Assembly: GCF_042945595.1 (NCBI RefSeq)
Contig: NZ_CP168493.1
Span: 1,178,001-1,242,000, forward strand
Length of the DNA stretch: 64,000 nucleotides
From: Psychrobacillus sp042945595
GTDB taxonomy: Bacteria > Bacillota > Bacilli > Bacillales_A > Planococcaceae
Reading direction: 5' to 3'
Positions 15,558-24,823 of this stretch are shown here, piece after piece (positions within the stretch are counted from its first letter, which is position 1; every line of letters starts with the position of its first letter). Position numbers and translations under genes: made by a program. The notes under the pieces were generated by a model. That model was not told where the DNA came from. It was given only the letters and a program-made list of their open reading frames with translations, and searched no databases.

Positions 15558-17099
15558 ATGGGAGAAAATAAAGCGTATAATGAACGATTAGAAGAAAAGC
15601 TTACATCCATTTTTGCGGGTGGTCATTCAAAATATCATGAAAAAATGAAGGAACAAAAGAAATTATTTGTTCGCGATCGTTTAGCATTACTTTTTGACAA
15701 TGGGGAATATATAGAAGATGGTCGCTTTGCAAATGTAGAAGCTGGTGATTTACCAGCAGATGGTGTTGTCACTGCTACCGGAAAAGTGAATGGACAAACT
15801 GTTTGTGTAATGGCAAACGATTCAACGGTGAAGGCTGGTTCATGGGGATCACGCACGGTTGAGAAAATTATTCGAATTCAAGAAATAGCAGAAAAAAATA
15901 GAGTCCCAATGTTGTATTTAGTAGACTCAGCAGGTGCTCGTATAACGGATCAATTAGATATGTTTCCTAATCGCAGAGGAGCAGGGAAAATATTCCACAA
16001 TCAAGTAAGAATCTCTGGTTTCATCCCGCAAATTTGTTTATTATTCGGTCCTTCTGCAGCAGGCGGCGCTTACATACCAGCATTTTGTGATTTAGTGATT
16101 ATGGTTGAAGGCAACGCCTCTATGTATTTAGGTTCACCACGTATGGCTGAAAAAGTAATTGGTGAAAAAGTGACGTTGGAAGAAATGGGTGGAGCTCGTA
16201 TGCACTGTACAGTTAGTGGATGCGGTGATGTACTTACAACTTCTGAGGAAGAAGCTATTTCGGAAGCAAAAAGATATTTAAGCTTTTTCCCCGCAAATTA
16301 TACGGAAAAGCCGAAAAAGGTAGAACCTTTAAAAGCAAAAGAAGGAAGAACATTAGAGGAAATTATTCCCGAAAATCAAAATGCTCCATTCGATATGTAT
16401 GAGGCAATCGATGCGTTAATTGACGAGGGTTCATTTTTTGATGTAAAGAAATTGTTCGCGCCTGAGTTAATTACAGGTTTTGCTCGTATTGAAGGGCAAG
16501 CAGTTGGAATTATTGCAAACCAGCCTAAAGCTAAAGGTGGAGTACTTTTTGTAGATTCTGCAGACAAAGCAGCAAAATTTATTTCACTTTGTGATGCCTT
16601 TTCCATTCCGCTATTATTTTTAGCGGACGTCCCTGGATTTATGATTGGAACAAAGGTAGAGCGCGCTGGAATTATTCGCCATGGTGCGAAACTAATTGCA
16701 GCAATGAGTTCTGCAACTGTACCAAAAATCTCCGTTATTGTTCGTAAAGCATATGGTGCTGGCTTATATGCGATGGCAGGCCCAGCATTTGAGCCGGATG
16801 TATGTATTGCACTTCCTACTGCACAAATTGCCGTTATGGGCCCGGAAGCTGCGGTTAACGCTGTTTACTCCAATAAAATTGAAGCAATTGAAGATCCAAA
16901 AGAACGCATAAAGTTTGTACAAGAAAAGCATGCTGAATATAAAGAAGAAATTGATATTTATAAACTAGCTTCTGATATGATTATTGATGAGATTGTTGCA
17001 CCAAGTGATTTACGCAACGAGCTTGCAAACCGTTTTAGATACTACGAAAATAAAGAAATTTTGATAGCACCTCGAAAACATCCGGTGCTTCCTGTATAA
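15558..17099 (+). CDS. Acyl-CoA carboxylase carboxyltransferase subunit (PccB/MccB type)
   Basis: 513 residues with both crotonase-like halves of the carboxyltransferase in one chain: LVDSAGARI and GPSAAGGAYIPAFCD in the N half, LADVPGFMIGTKVERAGIIRHGAK and KAYGAGLYAM in the C half. This architecture is shared by the beta subunits of propionyl-, methylcrotonyl- and related acyl-CoA carboxylases and by decarboxylases; acetyl-CoA carboxylase of Firmicutes is instead split into AccA and AccD. It transfers the carboxyl from biotin to the acyl-CoA. ATG 15558 follows AAGGGGGTC. It closes the three-gene operon; a hairpin terminator lies at 17162. Confidence 0.92.
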   Translation: MGENKAYNERLEEKLTSIFAGGHSKYHEKMKEQKKLFVRDRLALLFDNGEYIEDGRFANVEAGDLPADGVVTATGKVNGQTVCVMANDSTVKAGSWGSRTVEKIIRIQEIAEKNRVPMLYLVDSAGARITDQLDMFPNRRGAGKIFHNQVRISGFIPQICLLFGPSAAGGAYIPAFCDLVIMVEGNASMYLGSPRMAEKVIGEKVTLEEMGGARMHCTVSGCGDVLTTSEEEAISEAKRYLSFFPANYTEKPKKVEPLKAKEGRTLEEIIPENQNAPFDMYEAIDALIDEGSFFDVKKLFAPELITGFARIEGQAVGIIANQPKAKGGVLFVDSADKAAKFISLCDAFSIPLLFLADVPGFMIGTKVERAGIIRHGAKLIAAMSSATVPKISVIVRKAYGAGLYAMAGPAFEPDVCIALPTAQIAVMGPEAAVNAVYSNKIEAIEDPKERIKFVQEKHAEYKEEIDIYKLASDMIIDEIVAPSDLRNELANRFRYYENKEILIAPRKHPVLPV

Positions 17100-17161
17100 T
17101 AATTTTAACTTTATTTAGCAAGTAGGAATATGGTTAAGTTCTCTTGTAATTTGATAAAATA

Positions 17162-17188
17162 AGGTCTGCCATTATGGTAGGCCTTTTT
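17162..17188 (+). terminator. Terminator after the carboxylase operon
   Basis: AGGTCTGCC, ATTAT loop, GGTAGGCCT with G-U pairing, then a T run. Confidence 0.75.
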
Positions 17189-17369
17189 TAACAAGGTAAG
17201 AAAGTTTATGGAATAGAGCGCCAGAAATCCGGTATTTATGGAGTTTAAATTACTTGCTAGTTGAACGTCGATTTTTGAAGAAAGCAAATACACTTAGCTG
17301 TATAAATTGAAATATGGGAACTTTTTATTCTAGGTTAATCTTTATTATTTTCCCTTTTCCTGTAAAAAA

Positions 17370-17445
17370 ATGTAGCTGATATTTCGTGCAAAGAACTTTG
17401 GAAATAGTAAAGACAAGATGCAATTTAAGGCCACATGCATTTTAC
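17370..17445. repeat. Dispersed repeat family 1, partial copy 3
   Basis: ATGTAGCTGATATTTCGT, then GCAAAGAACTTTGGAAATAG, TAAAGAC, TGC and the distal TTTAAGG / CATGC blocks align in the same order as in the last 80 bp of the copies at 3555 and 35845. Only this right-hand part is present. The rest of the gene-free interval 17100-17470 holds the terminator at 17162 and nothing else that I recognise. Confidence 0.65.
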
Positions 17446-17470
17446 TTATAAGAAAGTAGAGGTGGAATAC

Positions 17471-18361
17471 TTGAAAATTGGTATTATCGGAGCTGGAGCA
17501 ATAGGTATGTTATTTGGTGCCTATTTAGCAGAGGAGAAACAGGACATATTATTTTATGTGAGAGGAAACAAGAAAATAGCAAATCTATACATAGAAAAAA
17601 TACCAAACGCTCCTGATCTTATCAGCTGTAAACAAGTAACAGAAATCAAAGCATTGTATTCGATGGACTTAATTATTATTGCAGTAAAATATCATCATCT
17701 GGAACAATTAAAAAAGGATTTAGATTTACTTCCCAAACATATACCACTTTTATTTGTACAAAATGGTTTACTTCATTTATCTTTTATTGATCAATTAAAG
17801 CAGTCGACCATTGCGATCGCTTCTGTTTTACATGGTGCTACGAAAGTAAATGACCATACGGTCCGCCATCTCGGAATAGGCATTACATCTGTTGGTATAC
17901 TTAGAGGTGTTTGGGACAAGACAGATGCTTTTTTACAATGTTCTTCTAACAAGTTTCCTATTAAGTTCACCACCAATATTGAAGAAACCCTTTTTAAGAA
18001 AGCACTATTAAACTGTTTAATAAATCCTTTAACAACCATTTTGCAGGTAGAAAATGGAATGCTAATAAAAAATGAATCCTATAAAATGATTCTGAAAAAT
18101 ATATATGAAGAATTAATGGAGGCGTTTGAGGAATGGAGAGAAAAACTTCCTTGGAATGAAGTAGTCACACTTTGTAAAAATACAGAATATAATCGTTCTT
18201 CTATGCTTACAGACTATGAAAATGGTCGTTTAATGGAGATAAATACGATTGTAGGAGCGGTAATTACAGAAGCAAGAAAAAAAGATAAAGTATTGCCAGT
18301 GTTACATACTTTTTACTTAATGTTAAAAGAAATGAATAAAGTAGGTGATCACCATTATTAA
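17471..18361 (+). CDS. panE: 2-Dehydropantoate (ketopantoate) 2-reductase
   Basis: 296 residues. MKIGIIGAGAIGMLFGAYL is the NADPH-binding Rossmann loop; KYHHLEQLKKDL contains the conserved K after the cofactor site; NCLINPLTTILQVENGML carries the catalytic-region N-x-x-I-N-P pattern, and RSSMLTDYENGRLMEI the substrate-binding R/S...D...G...E signature. It makes pantoate for coenzyme A synthesis. The start is TTG 17471 after GAGGTGG; the 12 in-frame codons before it come from repeat sequence. Corresponds to ylbQ of B. subtilis. It overlaps the DUF3397 gene by 17 bp. Confidence 0.92.
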   Translation: MKIGIIGAGAIGMLFGAYLAEEKQDILFYVRGNKKIANLYIEKIPNAPDLISCKQVTEIKALYSMDLIIIAVKYHHLEQLKKDLDLLPKHIPLLFVQNGLLHLSFIDQLKQSTIAIASVLHGATKVNDHTVRHLGIGITSVGILRGVWDKTDAFLQCSSNKFPIKFTTNIEETLFKKALLNCLINPLTTILQVENGMLIKNESYKMILKNIYEELMEAFEEWREKLPWNEVVTLCKNTEYNRSSMLTDYENGRLMEINTIVGAVITEARKKDKVLPVLHTFYLMLKEMNKVGDHHY

Positions 18362-18731
18362 AGTGCTTACATTTCTCTTGTTATTTCCAGTACTTTTATT
18401 TATCTTAACATTTATAATATCGAAATACTTAATACATAAAAGAAAAAAGTCATTCGGTTTTGCGGCAGATGCAACAACTTTTTTGTTATTTTTCTCCGTA
18501 TCTAATGCTTTTTCTATTATTTTTTCCAAAAGTATCTTTTTACTATTAATCGTTGCTTCGTTGCTTTTAGCCACTATTATTACCTACTTAGATTGGAGAA
18601 AGCAAAAGGAAATCGAAGTAATACCTCTCCTTCGAAAAATTTGGAGATTATTATTTCTTTTATTAAGCGTGGCATATGCTTTTATTTGGTTAATCGGAGT
18701 TATCCAATATGTTTTGTATTATATAAGCTAA
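18345..18731 (+). CDS. DUF3397 membrane protein
   Basis: 128 residues with four predicted transmembrane segments (about 2-25, 40-57, 60-75, 98-125) separated by short basic loops (HKRKKS, DWRKQKE). This is the small DUF3397 family that typically lies between panE and bshC/mraZ in Bacillales; no function is known. The GTG start at 18345 lies inside the 3' end of panE, with only a weak AAAGTAGG site, so coupling to panE is likely. Confidence 0.8.
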   Translation: MITIIKVLTFLLLFPVLLFILTFIISKYLIHKRKKSFGFAADATTFLLFFSVSNAFSIIFSKSIFLLLIVASLLLATIITYLDWRKQKEIEVIPLLRKIWRLLFLLLSVAYAFIWLIGVIQYVLYYIS

Positions 18732-18825
18732 TAATTTTTACCTCTGTAAGATGAAATGATATAATCTTAAAGTATTTAACGTATTCTAGCAGTGCTGAGA
18801 GAAGCTTGCTGAATAAGATGTAAGC

Positions 18826-18946
18826 CTCGGCGGATGCCACAGATTTTGCAAAAGAGTTCGTCTAGCAAGCTAGGCGCAAAATCTTCGCTCATTATTTTCT
18901 TTCGCTAACTTGCGCAAGAGATATTACCCCAAGGCGAATTTGATAA
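18826..18946 (+). repeat. Repeat family 2, full copy B before bshC
   Basis: CGGCGGATGCCACAGATTTT at the left and CCAAGGCGAATTTGATAATT at the right match the copy at 45394. A hairpin is formed by AGATTTTGC (18841-18849) with GCAAAATCT (18876-18884), with an inner CTAGC-AA-GCTAG stem. Between hairpin and right end this copy has about 35 additional bases. It ends 17 nt before the bshC GTG and supplies an apparent 18-codon open extension that is not part of the protein. Confidence 0.75.
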
Positions 18947-18963
18947 TTAGAGGTGGAAAAATC

Positions 18964-20580
18964 GTGCGAGTAGAGAAATACACACAACCATTCGCTTCCT
19001 CATTTTATAAGAGATATTTAGAAGATACAGGTAGTTTATCTTCTTTCTTTCATTATGAATGGAATCAAAAGGCCCTAAACACTAGATTTCAGGAAACTGA
19101 TTTTAGCAATCATAAGAGAAGTGAGTTAGTAAATGTATTAACAAATTATATGAATAAGTTTGGCATATCTGCAAAAAGTGCACTTCATTTAGAAGAACTC
19201 GGAAATAACGGAATCGTAGTAATTGGAGGACAACAAGCAGGATTCTTGTCTGGTCCTTTGTATTCTATTCACAAGGCAATTTCAGTTATTACTTTAGCCA
19301 AACAACAAAGAGAGCTACTTGGAGTACCGGTGATTCCTGTTTTCTGGATAGCAGGAGAAGATCATGATATTGATGAAATTAATCATGTTTACATAGAAAG
19401 AGGAAGAAAACTTCAAAAAGCTGTATATCCTGAACCTTCAAGAATCAAGAAAATGGCTTCAGAAACTACTTTTGATACAAATTTAATAAATGCTTACTTG
19501 GAAGAAATATTTCGAAGTTTGCCAGAAACGTTATATACGAAAGAGTTATTCCGAAAGGTAACATCTTTTTTAGAAAAGAACTTGTCGTATAGTGACTTTT
19601 TTGCGGCACTTATGAATGACCTTTTTCAAGAGGAAGGGTTATTATTAATCGATGCTGCTTATGAACCTTTTCGAAAATTGGAAAGTGAGTATTTTCAGCA
19701 AATGGTGAAGAATTCTTCTCAACTTGCAACGTTAGTTTTGGAAAATGAGATGGCGTTTGAACGAGCGGGGTTTGGTATGCCAATTCAAACAAAGGAAAAT
19801 GCAGCTAATTTGTTTTATGTTGAAAATGGAGAACGTTTTTTATTAGAAAGAAAAGATGAAAAATTTGTCCATGAAGCAAAAGGAATTTCTTTTTCGGAAG
19901 AAGAAATGTTGAATATTGCTAAAAATCATCCAGAAAAGTTAAGTAATAATGTCGTAACTAGACCTATTATGCAGGAAATGGTTTTTCCTACATTAAGCTT
20001 TATAGGTGGACCTGGGGAAATTGCTTACTGGGGAACATTAAAAACAGCATTTGAACTTTTTGATATGAAAATGCCTGTGATCATGCCGAGATTGAGCATA
20101 TCAATTGTGAATTCGAAAACTCAAAACTTGTTAGAAAAATTCTCATTCACTGTACAGGATGTATGGGAAGGTGCAGTAGAGAATGCTAAACTTCAATATA
20201 TCAATGAGCATAGAAATGAGAAAGTAACCAAGATAATAGAAACTATTAAGGAAGGACTAACAGAGAAGTACAAGGATTTAGAAAAACTTCTTGAAATAGA
20301 GGATTTAAAGTTAGTTCCAATAGTAAATAAAAACCTTGGTTTTCACGAAAAACAATTAAATTTTATCCAAAATGCAATTGAAGATACATTCCTTGGTAAA
20401 ATAGATGCTTCTATTCATCGATATGATCGGTTAACGATGGAGTTAACTCCGAATGGTGGATTACAAGAAAGAACATATTCTCCACTTCAGCTTTTAAATG
20501 AAGTAGGAGTGACACTCATACCATCTCTTTTAGAAATCCCATATGAATTTACTGGTAAACATCATATAGTGTTTATTTAG
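18964..20580 (+). CDS. bshC: Bacillithiol synthase, cysteine-adding enzyme
   Basis: 538 residues. GIVVIGGQQAGFLSGPLYSIHKAISVI and VPVIPVFWIAGEDHDIDEINH are the conserved nucleotide-binding-like blocks of BshC (YllA), and a central coiled coil (about 400-450) is present. BshC joins L-cysteine to GlcN-malate in the last step of bacillithiol synthesis. GTG 18964 follows AGAGGTGG; translation upstream reads through repeat copy B. The gene sits just before mraZ, its usual Bacillales position, and has its own terminator. Confidence 0.93.
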   Translation: MRVEKYTQPFASSFYKRYLEDTGSLSSFFHYEWNQKALNTRFQETDFSNHKRSELVNVLTNYMNKFGISAKSALHLEELGNNGIVVIGGQQAGFLSGPLYSIHKAISVITLAKQQRELLGVPVIPVFWIAGEDHDIDEINHVYIERGRKLQKAVYPEPSRIKKMASETTFDTNLINAYLEEIFRSLPETLYTKELFRKVTSFLEKNLSYSDFFAALMNDLFQEEGLLLIDAAYEPFRKLESEYFQQMVKNSSQLATLVLENEMAFERAGFGMPIQTKENAANLFYVENGERFLLERKDEKFVHEAKGISFSEEEMLNIAKNHPEKLSNNVVTRPIMQEMVFPTLSFIGGPGEIAYWGTLKTAFELFDMKMPVIMPRLSISIVNSKTQNLLEKFSFTVQDVWEGAVENAKLQYINEHRNEKVTKIIETIKEGLTEKYKDLEKLLEIEDLKLVPIVNKNLGFHEKQLNFIQNAIEDTFLGKIDASIHRYDRLTMELTPNGGLQERTYSPLQLLNEVGVTLIPSLLEIPYEFTGKHHIVFI

Positions 20581-20587
20581 TCTTGAG

Positions 20588-20615
20588 CCTCCACATTTGA
20601 ATGTGGAGGTTTTTG
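20588..20615 (+). terminator. Terminator after bshC
   Basis: CCTCCACATT, TG loop, AATGTGGAGG, then TTTTTG. Confidence 0.88.
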
Positions 20616-20732
20616 TATGGGTAAAATAGCTTTATTTTACACGGTTTTATCTTCAAATTTTTCTTTTTCGATTTCACTGCAAGTACTATTTACGTATTTT
20701 TAAAAAAATTATGCCTAATTTTTAAAAAATGG

Positions 20733-20779
20733 GTGGAGGAAAGTGGGGGGATGTGGTATGTTAATCTCATAAAGTGGGG
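20733..20779 (+). promoter_or_regulatory. MraZ-box repeats upstream of mraZ
   Basis: GTGG occurs at 20733, 20743 and 20753, exactly 10 bp apart, and again as GTGGGG at 20774. MraZ proteins bind short G-rich direct repeats with a 10-bp period in front of their own operon, so this is a probable autoregulatory operator of the dcw operon. The G-rich tract stands out in otherwise AT-rich DNA. Confidence 0.65.
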
Positions 20780-20787
20780 TGAATAGC

Positions 20788-21219
20788 ATGTTCATGGGCG
20801 AATATCAACATACCGTTGATTCGAAAGGTAGGTTAATCATACCTTCCAAATTTCGAGAGCACTTAGAAGATTGTTTTGTTTTAACACGCGGTCTTGATAA
20901 TTGCTTATTTGGTTATCCTATGAATGAATGGCGAAAACTCGAAGAAAAATTAAAAGAACTTCCAGTCACTAAGAAAGATGCTCGAGCATTTACTCGATTT
21001 TTCTTCTCTGGTGCGACAGAAGTTGAAATTGATAAACAAGGTCGTATTAATATCCCAAATAATCTTCGTAGCTATGCAAAGATGGACAAAGAATGTATTG
21101 TTCTAGGTGTTTCTAATCGCCTAGAAATTTGGGCAAAAGATGCTTGGGAAAATTATTTTGAAGAATCTGAGGATTCCTTTAATGATATTGCTGAAAATAT
21201 GATTGGTTTTGACATATAA
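20788..21219 (+). CDS. mraZ: Transcriptional regulator MraZ
   Basis: 143 residues with two SpoVT/AbrB-like swapped-hairpin domains: MFMGEYQHTVDSKGRLIIPSKF and the second copy ATEVEIDKQGRINIPNNLRSY. It forms ring-shaped oligomers that bind the 10-bp spaced boxes just upstream and repress the dcw operon. ATG 20788 follows GGGGTGAA; a GTG three codons upstream would destroy the family N-terminus. It is the first gene of the division and wall cluster and is followed by rsmH after 18 nt. Confidence 0.96.
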   Translation: MFMGEYQHTVDSKGRLIIPSKFREHLEDCFVLTRGLDNCLFGYPMNEWRKLEEKLKELPVTKKDARAFTRFFFSGATEVEIDKQGRINIPNNLRSYAKMDKECIVLGVSNRLEIWAKDAWENYFEESEDSFNDIAENMIGFDI

Positions 21220-21237
21220 GAAATGGAGGAAAAAGGC

Positions 21238-22188
21238 TTGTTTCATCACACAACGGTATTATTAAAAGAAACGGTAGATGGACTAGCTGTTCATCCAGAA
21301 GGAATCTATGTAGATTGTACACTTGGTGGAGCGGGGCATAGTGAATACCTAGTGCAACAATTGAGTGATAACGGTAGGTTAATATGCTTTGACCAAGATA
21401 TGACCGCTATTGAAAATGCAAAACAAAGACTTGCGCCATATTTAGATAAAGTTATTTTTGTACACGCAAACTTTCGTAATTTAAAAGAAGAACTTGAGAT
21501 GATTGGGATTGACAAGGTTGACGGAGTTTTATATGACTTAGGTGTTTCATCACCTCAACTAGATACCCCGGAGCGTGGATTTAGTTACAATTATGATGCA
21601 CCTCTCGATATGCGAATGGATCAAACGAGCGAGTTGACAGCCTATCATGTGATAAATGACTGGCCATATGAAAAATTAGTGAAAATTTTCTTCCGATATG
21701 GGGAAGAAAAGTTTTCCAAACAAGTCGCTAGAAAAATAGAACAAGCTAGAGAAAATGCTCCAATTGAAACAACATTTCAATTAGTAGATTTAATAAAAGC
21801 CGGAATACCTGCTGCAGCAAGAAGAACAGGTGGACATCCAGCTAAACGAATTTTTCAAGCAATTAGAATTGCTGTGAATGATGAATTAGGAGCAGCAGAA
21901 GAATCATTGGAAGATGCGATTAAGGTGATAAAAGTAGGTGGAAGAATTAGTGTTATTACCTTCCATTCTCTTGAAGATAGATTAACAAAAACCATCTTCA
22001 AAGAAGCTTCATCCTTACCTGATTTACCTCCAAACTTGCCAATCATTCCTGCTGGTATGGAGCCAATCTTAAAGCTCATTACTAGAAAACCTATTTTACC
22101 ATCTGAAGAAGAACTAGCAGTAAATAATCGTTCTAGGTCAGCTAAATTACGAATTGTGGAAAGAATTTATGAAAAGGAGAGTGTATAA
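21238..22188 (+). CDS. rsmH: 16S rRNA (cytosine1402-N4)-methyltransferase
   Basis: 316 residues. FHHTTVLLKETVDGLAVHPE and YVDCTLGGAGHSEYL (SAM motif), GVLYDLGVSSPQLDTPERGFSY and the C-terminal HSLEDRLTK are RsmH (MraW) signatures. It methylates N4 of C1402 in the ribosomal P site. TTG 21238 is preferred because GGAGG at 21225 is 8 nt away and B. subtilis MraW begins at the equivalent residue; an ATG at 21223 adds five residues but has no site. The next gene, ftsL, starts on the base after the stop. Confidence 0.95.
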   Translation: MFHHTTVLLKETVDGLAVHPEGIYVDCTLGGAGHSEYLVQQLSDNGRLICFDQDMTAIENAKQRLAPYLDKVIFVHANFRNLKEELEMIGIDKVDGVLYDLGVSSPQLDTPERGFSYNYDAPLDMRMDQTSELTAYHVINDWPYEKLVKIFFRYGEEKFSKQVARKIEQARENAPIETTFQLVDLIKAGIPAAARRTGGHPAKRIFQAIRIAVNDELGAAEESLEDAIKVIKVGGRISVITFHSLEDRLTKTIFKEASSLPDLPPNLPIIPAGMEPILKLITRKPILPSEEELAVNNRSRSAKLRIVERIYEKESV

Positions 22189-22557
22189 ATGGCTTTGCGT
22201 GAACTTAGGTTTCAACCCTACATAAATCGCCCTTCTTTTCCTGAACAACCACATATAAAGAAGCTGGCAAAACAAAATAAGAAAATATTAACAAAAGGCG
22301 AAAAAATACTTTTTCTCGGATTATTATCAGTAGTAACTATACTTGCATTAATAATCATTCAAACACAGGCAGCAGTTCGTACAACCAGTGCGGATATACA
22401 ACTCATGGAAAAAAAAATCGACACAACTTCAAAAGAGAATACAGACTTGTCCATCCAAATTAGTGAATTATCTACCTATGACCGTATTTGGAAAAAGGCG
22501 GAAGAGCTCGGTTTGAAAATCAATGAGCAAAACGTAAAGGTAGTTCCAGGACAATGA
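22189..22557 (+). CDS. ftsL: Cell division protein FtsL
   Basis: 122 residues: a basic cytoplasmic N-terminus, one transmembrane helix (about 42-62), then a leucine-zipper-like coiled coil (SADIQLMEKKIDTTSKENTD) ending with VKVVPGQ, as in Bacillus FtsL. It is a bitopic divisome protein that pairs with DivIC and DivIB and helps activate the septal synthase. Immediately abuts rsmH and overlaps pbpB by ATGA, so translation is coupled. Confidence 0.93.
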   Translation: MALRELRFQPYINRPSFPEQPHIKKLAKQNKKILTKGEKILFLGLLSVVTILALIIIQTQAAVRTTSADIQLMEKKIDTTSKENTDLSIQISELSTYDRIWKKAEELGLKINEQNVKVVPGQ

Positions 22558-24755
22558 ATAAAAAATTTCGTTTTCAATGGGGAGCCTTTCTAATGTTTTT
22601 ATTATATGGAGGGCTCTTTTTTCTATTACTAAGTCGATTTTTATTTATACAATTAACAGGAACTGCAGACGGACACGTATTATCAGCAAAAGCAGAATCT
22701 AAGTATAGTAGAGAACAAGTGATTCAAGCAAGTAGAGGAAAAATTATGGATCGTAACGGAGAAGTAATTGTAGAAGATACATTAAGTTATAAAATGATAG
22801 CAGTCATTAGTCCGAAAGCCACCAATAATAGTAATGTTCCACGCCATGTAATCGATCCAGAAAAAACGGCACAAGTATTATCTCAGTATATTGATATGCC
22901 AGAACAAGAAATTATTGATTTGCTCAATAAAAATATAAAAAATGAAATGTATCAAGTGGAATTTGGTAAGTCTGGTAGAGATATTAGTTTTAAAAAAATG
23001 ACAGAAATAAAAGAGCATAATCTTCCAGGTATTATTTTTATTCAAGATATGAAAAGGCTCTATCCAAATGGACAATTTGCGTCTCATCTAATTGGCTTTG
23101 CAATGAAGGAAGAGATGGATAATGGGAAAGCGGTTGCAGTCGGAAAAATGGGGCTGGAATACATCTATGACAAAGAATTAACTGGAACGCCCGGTAAGAT
23201 AGAATTTAAAGGTGATACGAAAGGTTTTTTGTTGCCGAATGCTGAAAAAATGATTTCAAAACCTCAAAATGGTGACGATATTTATCTAACTATTGATAAA
23301 ACAATCCAAAACTTTTTGGAGGATGCGCTTAATAAAGCGGAAGAAAAATATCACCCTGAAAAAATGACTGCTATCGTAGCGAATCCTAAAACAGGCGAAA
23401 TTCTTGCGATGTCTCAAAGACCTACATTTGAACCAAATACGAGAGAAGGTCTATCCACAAATTGGTTAAATGAAGCGATAGAACAAACAATTGAACCAGG
23501 CTCAACGATGAAGATTTTTACACTAGCATCCGCAATTGAACAAGGGGTATGGGATCCAAACGCAACGTATAAATCAGGATCTTACACCTTATATGACAGA
23601 ACGATTCGAGATCATAATGTGTATGGTTGGGGAACCATTACTTATTTAGAAGGTTTTCAACGTTCATCCAACGTTTCGATGGCCTATTTGCTAAATCGAA
23701 TTGGAGACGAGACATTTATAGAATATTTACATCGATTTGGTTTTGGAGAAAAAACTGGTATTGATTTACCGCATGAAGCAAGCGGAACAATACTTGCTAC
23801 AAATCCTATTGAGCGAGTTACCTCAACATATGGACAAGGGACAACTGTTACTCCTATTCAACTAGTACAAGGTCTGACTGCAATCGCAAATAAAGGAAAG
23901 ATGATGCAGCCGTATGTTATAGATAAAATTGTAAATCCTAATACAGGAGAAGTAGTAACGGATCACAAACCTGTAGAAAAAAAATCTCCAATTTCAGCAA
24001 AAACGGCTGATCAAGTAAAAGAAATACTAGCCAGTACGGTAACGTCAGAACATGGTACGGCTAAACGATTTAAGTTAAATGAATATACAACCGCTGGTAA
24101 AACAGGGACTGCGCAAATAGCGAAACCTGGTGGTGGATATTATTGGGGAAGTAATTTCTTTTTATATTCCTTTTTAGGCATGGCGCCTGTAGAAGATCCC
24201 CAATTAATCGTTTATGTGGCTGTTCATAAACCCCAATTGGAAGGTACGGAAGTTGGATCAGAGCCAACTTCTGAAATTTTTAAATCTGTGATAGAAAATA
24301 GCTTAAAATACTTGAATATTAAACCTAAAAGTTTAGAACTTGCATCCCCAATTAAAATGCCTGAGGTTGTTGGTAAAGATGTAATAGAAAGTCAGAGTTT
24401 ACTAGAGTCGCAAGGTTTGAAAACTGTTATAATTGGGCAGAGGGAACAGGTAAAGGAACAATTTCCTATTGCAGGAACTTCCATTTTAGCGAGTGGCACG
24501 GTATTTATTAAAGGCCAAGGAGAAATTCAATTACCAAACTTTACGGGATGGTCTAAACGAAATTTATTGATTTACAAATCATTAGCGAATGTTCCGATAG
24601 AAGTTATCGGGGAAGGTTATGTTACTAGTCAAAGTTTAACAACAGGATCTATTGTTTCGGATACTACCCCAGTTGTTGTTCGTTTGTCGACACCAAAAGA
24701 AACGGAAATTTTACCTGAATTAGAGGAAAATATGGAAATACCACCACAAGACTAA
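22554..24755 (+). CDS. pbpB: Septal transpeptidase PBP2B with PASTA domains
   Basis: 733 residues: N-terminal anchor (about 12-32), dimerisation domain, transpeptidase domain and two C-terminal PASTA repeats (from about 600, MPEVVGKDVIESQSLLESQG). Active-site Ser317 lies in GSTMK, the second motif is SSN in RSSNVSMAY, and KTGT is at 516-519. It crosslinks peptidoglycan at the septum and is normally essential. ATG 22554 overlaps the ftsL stop. It is separated by 68 nt from spoVD. Confidence 0.95.
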   Translation: MNKKFRFQWGAFLMFLLYGGLFFLLLSRFLFIQLTGTADGHVLSAKAESKYSREQVIQASRGKIMDRNGEVIVEDTLSYKMIAVISPKATNNSNVPRHVIDPEKTAQVLSQYIDMPEQEIIDLLNKNIKNEMYQVEFGKSGRDISFKKMTEIKEHNLPGIIFIQDMKRLYPNGQFASHLIGFAMKEEMDNGKAVAVGKMGLEYIYDKELTGTPGKIEFKGDTKGFLLPNAEKMISKPQNGDDIYLTIDKTIQNFLEDALNKAEEKYHPEKMTAIVANPKTGEILAMSQRPTFEPNTREGLSTNWLNEAIEQTIEPGSTMKIFTLASAIEQGVWDPNATYKSGSYTLYDRTIRDHNVYGWGTITYLEGFQRSSNVSMAYLLNRIGDETFIEYLHRFGFGEKTGIDLPHEASGTILATNPIERVTSTYGQGTTVTPIQLVQGLTAIANKGKMMQPYVIDKIVNPNTGEVVTDHKPVEKKSPISAKTADQVKEILASTVTSEHGTAKRFKLNEYTTAGKTGTAQIAKPGGGYYWGSNFFLYSFLGMAPVEDPQLIVYVAVHKPQLEGTEVGSEPTSEIFKSVIENSLKYLNIKPKSLELASPIKMPEVVGKDVIESQSLLESQGLKTVIIGQREQVKEQFPIAGTSILASGTVFIKGQGEIQLPNFTGWSKRNLLIYKSLANVPIEVIGEGYVTSQSLTTGSIVSDTTPVVVRLSTPKETEILPELEENMEIPPQD

Positions 24756-24823
24756 AATAGTGATAGAATAGTTAGTGTCATTTTCTCATACGCTATCTAA
24801 AATGGATAAAAGGGGAAAATGTA

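Noticed and set aside
15635..15856. 73-codon minus-strand ORF inside the carboxyltransferase gene
   Set aside because: Shadow of a strongly conserved coding frame; several similar antisense ORFs across ftsZ, carB and pyrC were dismissed for the same reason.
18910..18963. 18-residue N-terminal extension of BshC
   Set aside because: Reads through the right end of repeat copy B; GTG 18964 has AGAGGTGG.
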